12,685 bases of DNA from VFMC01 sp031400715 (GTDB taxonomy: Bacteria; Actinomycetota; Acidimicrobiia; Acidimicrobiales; Ilumatobacteraceae): the NCBI GenBank assembly GCA_031400715.1, contig JANNQK010000012.1, positions 1 to 12,685 of the forward strand. Direction: 5' to 3'. Position numbers and translations under genes: made by a program. The notes below the pieces were generated by a model that ran no database searches, had not been told where the DNA came from, and was given only the letters and a program-made list of their open reading frames with translations. Below, piece by piece: positions 6,871 to 12,685 of the stretch; within the stretch, counting starts at the first letter, position 1; each line of letters starts with the position of its first letter.

Positions 6871-7913
6871 GTGGGGTCCTCATGTGAAGCGGTGGTGGCG
6901 CCCGTCGCTGCCGTGGCAGCGCTCGCGGGACGAGCGGCAACGGCACGGGCGCGTGTCAGATGTGGTGCGAGGTTGTCGACGATGCGTTGTGCGATCGGGG
7001 CGGCACCCGGCTCGAACGCGAGCCCGGTGAGTCGTTCGTAGGCGGAGGCATAACGAGTCGACGCCGCGGCCACGACGTCGGCCGGCAACGCGGGAGGGGC
7101 GCCATGGCCGTCGTAACCGAGATCGATCAACGCTCGGCGCACGACCTCTTTGTCGAGGCTCTCCGGTTCCTCGTGCAGGGCCATGCGGTCGGCGTAGGAC
7201 TCTGTCACCCAGTAACGCGACGAGTCGGGGGTGTGCACTTCGTCGATCAGGAGCAACTCGCCCGTGTCGACCGCGAGTCCGAACTCGTACTTCGTGTCGG
7301 CAAGGATCAGCCCGGCCGACGCTGCCGCCTGCTGGCCTCGTGCAAACAGAGCGAGCGCCGCTGCCTGGACCTGAGCCCACAGGTCGGCCGGCACCAGACC
7401 GTACGACACCACCTCGGTGCAGCTGATCGGTTCATCGTGGCCGCCATCGATCGCTTTGGTGGTGGGCGTCACGATCGCGTGGGGCAGCGGGGTGTTCTTC
7501 GACAGGCCATCGGGGAAGTCGTAGCCGTAGATGTGTCGAGCGCCAGCGGCGTACTGCCGCCACAGCGAGGTGGACGTGACGCCGGTGATGAACCCGCGCA
7601 CGACCACTTCGACCGGGAGCGGGTGCGCCGCGCGGCCGATGGTCACGTTCGGATCGGGCACCTCGATCAGATGGTTGGCCACGACGTCGCGCGTCTGCTC
7701 GAACCACCACGCGGCGAGTTGATTGAGCACCTGACCCTTGTGCGGCACCGATGCGATGATGCGATCGAACGCTGACAGCCGATCGGTGGTGACGAACAGA
7801 CGCTCGGTCGCGGACAGCTCGTACGAGACGCGCACCTTGCCGGCGCGACGGTCGGGGAGCGCCAGCTCGATGTCGTCGAGTGTCGGTGTGGTCTGGCCGT
7901 CGGGCTGGGACAT
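6867..7913 (-). CDS. purC: SAICAR synthetase PurC
   Basis: A 348-residue enzyme joining CAIR and aspartate with ATP to give SAICAR. It belongs to the longer (~300 aa) form of the family. Motifs: GKVRVSYEL at 25-33, TDRLSAFDRI at 43-52, PLPVEVVVRGFITG at 98-111, SKNTPLPHAIVTPTTKA at 138-154, LADTKYEFGL at 204-213, and LIDEVHTPDSSRYW at 222-235. The last ~30 residues (about 320-348) are an Ala/Thr/Arg-rich tail beyond the conserved domain, probably disordered. The frame stays open upstream, but the ATG at 7913 is chosen because it overlaps the purQ stop as TGATG, has GAGG 8 nt upstream, and is where family similarity begins. Its own stop overlaps the purF start by 4 nt. Confidence 0.96.
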   Translation of the reverse strand: MSQPDGQTTPTLDDIELALPDRRAGKVRVSYELSATERLFVTTDRLSAFDRIIASVPHKGQVLNQLAAWWFEQTRDVVANHLIEVPDPNVTIGRAAHPLPVEVVVRGFITGVTSTSLWRQYAAGARHIYGYDFPDGLSKNTPLPHAIVTPTTKAIDGGHDEPISCTEVVSYGLVPADLWAQVQAAALALFARGQQAAASAGLILADTKYEFGLAVDTGELLLIDEVHTPDSSRYWVTESYADRMALHEEPESLDKEVVRRALIDLGYDGHGAPPALPADVVAAASTRYASAYERLTGLAFEPGAAPIAQRIVDNLAPHLTRARAVAARPASAATAATGATTASHEDPT

Positions 7914-8620
7914 CAGATGGACCTCGCCCGCTCCACGCCTCGCTGGAACAGTTGCAACCCGAGGCCGCCACCCCCACCACGAACGCGATGCGGGTGCTGG
8001 CGCGCGATCACGTGGTTCTCGGGATGGGGCATCAGGCCGAGCACGGTGCCCGTGGCGTCGCACACGCCGGCGATGGCTGCCGCCGAGCCGTTCGGGTTGC
8101 GTCGGTACCGCAGCGCGATCTGCCCGGCGGCTTCGAGGGCAGCGATGTCGGGATGCACGTAGCGCCCTTCGCCGTGAGCGATCGGGCAGTCGATCGCCTC
8201 GATCCCCTCGGTCCACGCGCAGGTGCTCGGCTGTGGATCGAGCGTCACCCATTCGCATTGGAAGCCGCCGCTGGCGTTGTGGCCGAGCGCTCCGGGCAGC
8301 AGTCCACAACGGACGAGTGTCTGGAAGCCGTTGCAGATGCCGATCACCGGCCGACCGGCTGCGACCAGCTCACGCAGTTGATCGCCGAACCGGTGCTCCA
8401 ACGACAGGCCGAACATGCGCCCGGCACCGAGCGCGTCGGCATAGCTGAAGCCCCCGGGCACCACGAGCAGCTGGGCCCGCTTCAGTGGCGCGTCGTCCCC
8501 GGCCAGCTCGAGCAGCGACGCAAACGATGTCTCGGCCCCGGCCAACTCGAGCGCGAATGCGACATCGTGGTCCCGATTCGTGCCGGGCGACTGCAACACC
8601 AGCGCTCGCGGTCGGGTCAC
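7913..8620 (-). CDS. purQ: Phosphoribosylformylglycinamidine synthase, glutaminase subunit PurQ
   Basis: A 235-residue class I glutamine amidotransferase that supplies ammonia to PurL for conversion of FGAR to FGAM. The nucleophile Cys96 lies in GICNGFQ. The catalytic His199 and Glu201 lie in MPHPENH, and VVPGGFSYADALGAG is at 53-67. Length matches stand-alone PurQ. The frame is open upstream to an ATG at 8683, but that would add an Arg-rich 21-residue head overlapping purL. The GTG at 8620 is preferred because it overlaps the purL stop as GTGA, has GGAG 7 nt upstream (8631-8628), and starts exactly at the conserved first strand (RALVLQSPGTN). It needs PurL and PurS functions as partners. PurL is directly upstream, and the PurS part appears to be built into PurL. 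Confidence 0.96.
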   Translation of the reverse strand: MTRPRALVLQSPGTNRDHDVAFALELAGAETSFASLLELAGDDAPLKRAQLLVVPGGFSYADALGAGRMFGLSLEHRFGDQLRELVAAGRPVIGICNGFQTLVRCGLLPGALGHNASGGFQCEWVTLDPQPSTCAWTEGIEAIDCPIAHGEGRYVHPDIAALEAAGQIALRYRRNPNGSAAAIAGVCDATGTVLGLMPHPENHVIARQHPHRVRGGGGGLGLQLFQRGVERARSI

Positions 8621-11460
8621 CGGGCATCTCCGAACGACTGGGCACCGAACGACTGGGCGGCGTCGGCGAGCGACACGGTGCACGGTCCGATGCGCAGCCG
8701 AGGTTCGGCGGTGACGGTACCGAGCAGCACCACGGGCTCGCCGAGCTCGCCCGCCAACCAGTCGTGATCGCCAGGCGCGAGCTCGACCACGAACCGGCCG
8801 GTGCTCTCGGAGAAGAGGGCGACGACGACGTCGTCGTGCGGAAGCGCAGCATCATCGACGTCGACCCCGAGATGGCCACCGATCGCCATCTCCGCGAGGG
8901 CCACGGCGAGGCCGCCTTCGCTGAGGTCGTGGCACGACCTGATGCGGCCGGACGCGATCGCGGCGTGCATCCGCCGGTATCGCTCCGGTGCACGGGGGTC
9001 TGCACCCGGCACCGTGCCGTCCATCGGATCGTCGAATCCGCCGAGCACCGCGCCGAGGTGGCTGCCGCCGAACTCGGGCTGTGTGGTGCCGATGAGCACC
9101 AGTTCGCTTCCTGCTGACTTGAGGTCGGGGGTGACGACCAGGTCGGCGTCGGGCACGTGGGCGACTGCGGTGATGACGAGCGTCGGCGGCACGCTGTGGC
9201 GTCCTCCGTCGGTGCCGATGTACTCGTTGTTCAGGGAGTCCTTGCCGCTGACGAAGGGAGCGCCGTGAGCGATCGACGACGCGCAGATCGCATCGACGGT
9301 CACGACGAGCTCGCCAAAGGTGCTCGGTCGGCGCGGGTCGCCCCACGAGAAGTTGTCCATGATCGCCACCTGAGCGGGATCGGCCCCGACTGCGACGACG
9401 TTTCGGATGGCTTCATCGACCACGGCCGCGGCCATCCGCTCGGGATCGGCGACCCCGTACCAGGGATTCACACCGTGGCCGATGGCGATACCCACCTTGC
9501 CGTTCGGTTCGGCGAGCACCACGCCGTCGGCTGGTCCGTCGTGGCCCGCACCGACGAGGGGACGCACGACGGTGGTTCCCCGGATCTCGTGGTCGTAGCG
9601 GCGGATGATCGCCTCCTTCGACGCGATGTTGGGGTGAGCCAGCAACGCCAGCAACGACGTCGAGGGATCCGGGCAGGCCGGGACCGCTCCGTTTCGACGC
9701 GGCGTCGGCAGCTCGGCCGGTAGGCTGCGCTGAGGCCGCCCGTCGTGCAAGAACGCCGTGTCGAGTTCGAGCACGAGCTGGTCGGCGTGGCGCACCTTCA
9801 AGATGCCGTCGCCGCTGAAGGTGCCGAGGACCGTGAGCTCCACGCCGTGCCGGGTGGCGTGCAGCTCGAGCGCGTCGATCGACCCGGGCGGCACTGCCAC
9901 CACCATCCGTTCTTGGGCCTCGCTCAGCCAGATCTCCCATGGGGACAGCCCCGGGTACTTCAGCGGGGCGAGAGCGAGGTCGACGACGGCACCCGTGTGT
10001 TCGGCCATCTCACCGATCGCCGAGGACAGGCCACCGGCTCCGCAATCGGTGATCGCCGACCAGAGGCCACCCGCGTCGCGCAACAGGTCGATCAACAGCT
10101 TCTCGGTGATCGGGTCGCCGATCTGCACGCTGGCACCGGCGACGTCGCCCGTGGTGGCATCCATGGTGGCACTGGAGAAGGTGGCCCCGCGAAGACCGTC
10201 CCGGCCGGTGCGGCCACCGAGCACCACGACGAGATCGCCGGGGTGCGGTCCGTTGGGCGGCGGGGTATCCATACCGACGCCGATGCATCCGCAGAACACG
10301 AGCGGGTTGGCGGTGTAGCCCGGGTCGTACAACACCGCTCCGGCCACGGTGGGAAGACCGATCTTGTTGCCGTAGTCGGCCACACCGGCCACGACGCCAT
10401 CGCGCACGAGTCGGGGATGGATCACGCCTGGCGGCAGCTGGGCATGCGGCAGGTCGCTCGGTCCGAAACAGAGCACATCGGTGGTGGCGATGGGGTGGTG
10501 TGCTGCGCCCATCACGTCGCGGATCACGCCGCCGACCCCGGTGTTGGCACCGCCGAACGGTTCGATCGCCGAGGGGTGGTTGTGGGTCTCGGCCTTCAAC
10601 GCGAGCGTGGTGCCCGGCGAGAACGACACGATGCCGGCGTTGCCCACGAAGGCGCTGCGGACGAACGGGGCATCGATGTGGTCGGTCGCTGCCCGTAGCT
10701 GGGCGAGCAGCGAGGGTCGCTCGGTGCCGTCGGGCATCGTGATGCGGGCCCGGAACGTCTTGTGCGAGCAGTGCTCGCTCCAGGTCTGGGCAAGGGTTTC
10801 GAGCTCCACGTCGGTGGGTGCCCTACCGGCTGCGGTGAACCACTCGGAGATCGCTCGCAACTCCGCCGGATCGAGCGCCATGCCGCGAGCGCGGTTGATG
10901 ACGGCCAACGCTTCGTCGTCGAGGCCCCTGATGTCGATGTGCTCCATCGCCGCCGGTGTGGATGCGTGAGCGAACACCGGATCGATGGTGCCGATCGCCA
11001 CGCGTTCGATGACCCCGTTCGACAGCAGTCGGGTGGCGAGCCGGCCCAGTTCATCGGCAGGGAGGTGGCGTCCGGTCAGCGTGTGGACGACGTATCGCCG
11101 ACCGGTGGCAGCGGCCTCGACGGCGAGGCCGAGCGTGTGCGCCACCTCGATCACCGTGGCGGCGACGCCGTCGGTCACCCCCGGCAACAGCGCGGCTTCG
11201 ATCGATGTGCCCGGCAGCGTGTCGTCCGGGTGTCCCCAGAACCCGATCTGAAGATGGGCATCGATCAGCACCTCCGACAGTTGTTCTCGCGTCGGCTGAT
11301 CGAGCGCTCCAGCGACGAAGTAGATGTCGGCGATGTCGATCGTCGCGAGATCGTGAAACCCCAGCAGCCGAGCCGATTCGACCAGCACAGCACCTCGCGG
11401 GTCGGGGTCGAGAGTTCTCACCGTGAGGCGGTCGACCTCTCGCACACCTGCGTCTTGCAC
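8617..11460 (-). CDS. purL: Phosphoribosylformylglycinamidine synthase PurL with two PurS-like N-terminal units (PurSL type)
   Basis: A 947-residue synthetase subunit that aminates FGAR to FGAM. Residues from about 170 match PurL: TWSEHCSHKTF at 226-236 (catalytic His), KAETHNHPSAIEPFGGANTG at 289-308, DCGAGGLSSAIGEMA at 472-486, DNFSWGDP at 702-709, HGAPFVSGKDSLNNEY at 732-747, HDLSEGGLAVALAEMA at 844-859. Small PurL proteins are only ~720-760 aa. The extra N-terminus reads as two PurS-like repeats: residues ~11-75 (LTVRTLDPDPRGA, then LLGFHDLATI) and ~87-157 (IEAALLPGVTDGVA, then LLSNGVIERVAIGTI). Free PurS is ~80 aa and dimeric, and no purS gene is in the window. The start is uncertain: GTG 11460 has GGGAG directly abutting it, while GTG 11445 (residue 6) is an alternative. 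The C-terminus ends in a duplicated AQSFG. It is the first gene of the coupled run. Confidence 0.95.
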   Translation of the reverse strand: MQDAGVREVDRLTVRTLDPDPRGAVLVESARLLGFHDLATIDIADIYFVAGALDQPTREQLSEVLIDAHLQIGFWGHPDDTLPGTSIEAALLPGVTDGVAATVIEVAHTLGLAVEAAATGRRYVVHTLTGRHLPADELGRLATRLLSNGVIERVAIGTIDPVFAHASTPAAMEHIDIRGLDDEALAVINRARGMALDPAELRAISEWFTAAGRAPTDVELETLAQTWSEHCSHKTFRARITMPDGTERPSLLAQLRAATDHIDAPFVRSAFVGNAGIVSFSPGTTLALKAETHNHPSAIEPFGGANTGVGGVIRDVMGAAHHPIATTDVLCFGPSDLPHAQLPPGVIHPRLVRDGVVAGVADYGNKIGLPTVAGAVLYDPGYTANPLVFCGCIGVGMDTPPPNGPHPGDLVVVLGGRTGRDGLRGATFSSATMDATTGDVAGASVQIGDPITEKLLIDLLRDAGGLWSAITDCGAGGLSSAIGEMAEHTGAVVDLALAPLKYPGLSPWEIWLSEAQERMVVAVPPGSIDALELHATRHGVELTVLGTFSGDGILKVRHADQLVLELDTAFLHDGRPQRSLPAELPTPRRNGAVPACPDPSTSLLALLAHPNIASKEAIIRRYDHEIRGTTVVRPLVGAGHDGPADGVVLAEPNGKVGIAIGHGVNPWYGVADPERMAAAVVDEAIRNVVAVGADPAQVAIMDNFSWGDPRRPSTFGELVVTVDAICASSIAHGAPFVSGKDSLNNEYIGTDGGRHSVPPTLVITAVAHVPDADLVVTPDLKSAGSELVLIGTTQPEFGGSHLGAVLGGFDDPMDGTVPGADPRAPERYRRMHAAIASGRIRSCHDLSEGGLAVALAEMAIGGHLGVDVDDAALPHDDVVVALFSESTGRFVVELAPGDHDWLAGELGEPVVLLGTVTAEPRLRIGPCTVSLADAAQSFGAQSFGDAR
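8628..8631 (-). promoter_or_regulatory. Ribosome binding site deciding the purQ GTG start
   Basis: GGAG ends 7 nt before GTG 8620-8618. Together with the GTGA overlap with the purL stop it selects this start over the upstream in-frame ATG at 8683. Confidence 0.55.
8630..8659. repeat. 15-bp tandem duplication at the 3' end of purL
   Basis: CCGAACGACTGGGCA at 8630-8644 is followed at once by CCGAACGACTGGGCG at 8645-8659, with one mismatch in the last base. In the purL frame it duplicates five residues to give AQSFGAQSFG just before the final DAR. It keeps frame and also places the purQ ribosome site next to the duplication. Confidence 0.9.
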
Positions 11461-11502
11461 TCCCGCGAAGCTATGTCCACGGCTCCGCCGGTGGGTCTTG
11501 GA

Positions 11503-11514
11503 TGAACGAAAAGT
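11503..11514. promoter_or_regulatory. 12-bp element upstream of purL, shared with the purN upstream region
   Basis: TGAACGAAAAGT (plus strand) is identical to 3195-3206 and ends 42 nt before the purL GTG at 11460. TAGCTT, a TAnnnT-type -10-like string on the minus strand, begins after 29 nt, the same gap as for TAGCGT before purN. It lies in the 68-nt divergent gap, so it could act on purL, on the phosphatase, or on both. Confidence 0.35.
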
Positions 11515-11519
11515 AAGAT
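11514..11519 (+). promoter_or_regulatory. Possible -10 box of the histidine phosphatase gene (near-leaderless transcript)
   Basis: TAAGAT matches the actinobacterial TAnnnT -10 pattern and lies 9 nt before GTG 11529, with no Shine-Dalgarno in between. Transcription would begin at or within a few bases of the start codon, giving a leaderless mRNA, which is common in actinobacteria. No good -35 was seen 17 nt upstream. Confidence 0.35.
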
Positions 11520-11528
11520 CACGCCCTT

Positions 11529-12176
11529 GTGACCCGCCTCATCTACGTCCGACACGGTGAATCCAACACCACAGTGGCCCGAGTGATCGGTGGTCCGCGG
11601 ACCTGCACCGGCCTCTCGTCGCTCGGGGTACGACAAGCCGAAGCCCTCCGCGACCGATGGATCGCCGCGCCCGAGTTCACCCCCGACATCGTGATCGCCA
11701 GTCACTTCCCACGCGCTCGTCAGACCGCCGAGATCGTGGCGCAGGCCTTCGGTGATCCATCGATCGTCGTCGATGCCGGGTTCGGCGAGCACGATCCGGG
11801 GGTCGCTTGCGACGGAATGACGATGGCCGACTTCGTCGATCGCTTCGGCACCACGTCGTGGGAGGAGGATCCGTTCGGCGTCACCTTCCCCGGAGGTGAG
11901 ACCATCGCCGACTTCCACTATCGCGTCGGAGCTTCCGTTCGGCGCCTCGTCGACGAACACGCCGGCTCGACCGTGCTCGTCGCCTGCCATGGGGGCGTGA
12001 TCGACACCGTCCTGCGGCAGGCGCTGAAGACGGCGCCCACGGGCGGGTTCAACATCAACACCCTGAACACCTCGATCACCGAGCTCGAACTCGTCCGGCC
12101 GAATCGATGGTCGCTGCGCCGCTACGGCGACACGGCTCATCTGCACGGTCTGCCGGCGGTCACCGACGTCGACTGA
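11529..12176 (+). CDS. Histidine phosphatase family protein (phosphoglycerate mutase-like)
   Basis: A 215-residue soluble protein of the histidine phosphatase (PGAM-like) superfamily, which removes or transfers phosphate through a phospho-His intermediate. The RHG motif is at residues 8-10 (nucleophile His9, in YVRHGESN). SHFPRARQTAE at 58-68 supplies the second Arg (Arg62), Glu87 in GFGEHDPG is a candidate acid, and the second catalytic His154 is in ACHGGVID. The substrate cannot be told from sequence: members include cofactor-dependent mutases, sugar and nucleotide phosphatases and others. The GTG at 11529 places the first strand TRLIYVRHG normally. It diverges from purL across 68 nt and converges with the LytR_C gene 11 nt beyond its stop. 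A role in nucleotide metabolism is possible from position only. Confidence 0.92.
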   Translation: MTRLIYVRHGESNTTVARVIGGPRTCTGLSSLGVRQAEALRDRWIAAPEFTPDIVIASHFPRARQTAEIVAQAFGDPSIVVDAGFGEHDPGVACDGMTMADFVDRFGTTSWEEDPFGVTFPGGETIADFHYRVGASVRRLVDEHAGSTVLVACHGGVIDTVLRQALKTAPTGGFNINTLNTSITELELVRPNRWSLRRYGDTAHLHGLPAVTDVD

Positions 12177-12187
12177 ACGGGCGCGGA

Positions 12188-12685
12188 TCAGTTCGTCGGG
12201 GGACCTGGAAGCGGCTCACCGGCCATGTCCTTGCCGAGCATCACCAGCACGCCGGCCTCACCGAGGCCGTCGGTCGCCCCGGTGATCGGTGCCGGCGTCG
12301 GCATCCGCTCGACGGTGATTCCTCCCATCACCCGTGCGACGGACGCGGCGACGGCCTGTGCCTCGGGCAACGCATAGATCCTGGTGACGTCGATCCGTTC
12401 CTCTGGTCCGGCGCCGTTCGTCGGGTCGAGCATGGCGAAGCCGTACTCGGCGAGCGCCTCGGTGAACTTCGTCGCCGCGCCCGGAACGTCGGCCGCGTTG
12501 GCGACGATGACCCACGCCCCCTGGTTCACGAACGGGAAGGTGGTCGTGGTCTCCGGCGGGATGGTCGTACTGGTGGTGCTGGTCGTGGTCTCCGGCGGGA
12601 TGGTCGTACTGGTCGTACTGGTCGTGCTGGTCACGGCGCTCGTGGTTGCTGGCACCGGTGTGACGAGTGGGGCGAGCGAGCTGAC
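12188..12685 (-). CDS. LytR C-terminal (LytR_C) domain protein with Thr-rich linker, 5' end outside window
   Basis: The frame is open to the right edge (165 visible residues), so the true start lies outside; the GTG at 12655 is only an internal Val codon candidate. The visible part begins with VSSLAPLVTPVPATT, then a Thr/Ser-rich stretch with two copies of a 13-residue unit STTSTTIPPETTT. After that comes a compact domain starting AWVIVANAADVPGAATKFTEAL and containing RIYALPEAQAVAASVARVMGG and GVLVMLGKDMAG. This fits the LytR_C fold, found in actinobacterial envelope proteins, usually after a membrane anchor and a flexible linker. A membrane segment would be expected in the missing N-terminus. 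It converges on the phosphatase gene, with 11 nt between stops and no terminator hairpin seen. Its function is not established and it is probably unrelated to purine synthesis. Confidence 0.8.
   Translation of the reverse strand, partial: VSSLAPLVTPVPATTSAVTSTTSTTSTTIPPETTTSTTSTTIPPETTTTFPFVNQGAWVIVANAADVPGAATKFTEALAEYGFAMLDPTNGAGPEERIDVTRIYALPEAQAVAASVARVMGGITVERMPTPAPITGATDGLGEAGVLVMLGKDMAGEPLPGPPTN
12542..12619 (-). repeat. 39-bp tandem repeat coding for a Thr-rich 13-residue unit
   Basis: Two adjacent 39-bp copies (12542-12580 and 12581-12619) differ at two bases and encode identical STTSTTIPPETTT units. Shorter TTS triplets follow on the N-terminal side. Such low-complexity linker repeats can change copy number between strains without breaking the frame. 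Confidence 0.9.

Noticed and set aside
5152..7041. 629-codon open frame on the plus strand over purF
   Set aside because: Shadow of purF and the end of purC; no recognisable protein features.
6867..8309. purC extended to an upstream start (480 codons)
   Set aside because: The extra ~130 residues overlap purQ in another frame and are Arg-rich without a family match; the ATG at 7913 has a ribosome site and the TGATG junction.
7913..8683. purQ extended to ATG 8683
   Set aside because: Adds an Arg-rich 21-residue head before the conserved first strand and overlaps purL by 67 nt; the GTG at 8620 fits better.
10762..11505. 247-codon plus-strand frame over the purL N-terminus
   Set aside because: Antisense to the PurS-like region; composition is that of a shadow, and the coding sense of the minus strand is supported by the PurS/PurL motifs.
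11418..12146. 242-codon minus-strand frame over the histidine phosphatase
   Set aside because: Shadow of the phosphatase, whose RHG, Arg and HGG motifs are all on the plus strand.
12177..12187. Terminator between the convergent phosphatase and LytR_C genes
   Set aside because: Only 11 nt, with no stem-loop or U-run visible in or beside the gap.

Overview
The window is dense, very GC-rich bacterial DNA in which almost every base is coding. The long GC-biased antisense shadows, frequent GTG starts, overlapping stop/start codons and a Thr-rich extracytoplasmic linker on a LytR_C-type protein fit an actinobacterium, possibly class Acidimicrobiia. That placement is an inference from style, not from a marker gene. 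Nothing looks mobile: no IS, integrase, tRNA, rRNA or CRISPR was found.

Layout, left to right. Positions 1-478 (-) hold the N-terminal part of a siroheme nitrite/sulfite reductase that runs off the left edge. Positions 643-900 (-) hold a small acidic protein of unknown function. Positions 944-2434 (-) are guaB. Positions 2509-3153 (-) are purN. Positions 3227-11460 (-) are a tight purine run, transcribed right to left as purL(S)-purQ-purC-purF-purD/M. Positions 11529-12176 (+) are a divergent histidine phosphatase. Positions 12188-12685 (-) are the C-terminal part of a Thr-rich LytR_C protein that runs off the right edge.

The core is a nearly contiguous de novo purine locus. It encodes PurF (step 1), PurD (2), PurN (3), PurL/PurQ (4), PurM (5) and PurC (the SAICAR step), followed by GuaB, the first step from IMP to GMP. 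PurE/K, PurB and PurH are not in the window. From purL to purD/M every junction is a 1- or 4-nt stop/start overlap, so translational coupling is likely. purN and guaB follow after 73-74 nt gaps that carry their own sequence features.

Two fusions stand out. PurD and PurM form one 728-residue protein with the GARS-AIRS order of eukaryotic enzymes, and purN (GART) is the next gene, so the locus repeats the domain order of animal GART. PurL carries about 165 extra N-terminal residues that look like two PurS units, while PurQ stays separate and no free purS is present. The PurD half is also unusual: its N-terminal domain is about 25 residues short and lacks the usual PGNAG-type loop. Non-coding points of interest are a 14-bp tandem repeat closing all three frames between purN and guaB, and a 12-bp element shared, with matching spacing, upstream of purN and purL.
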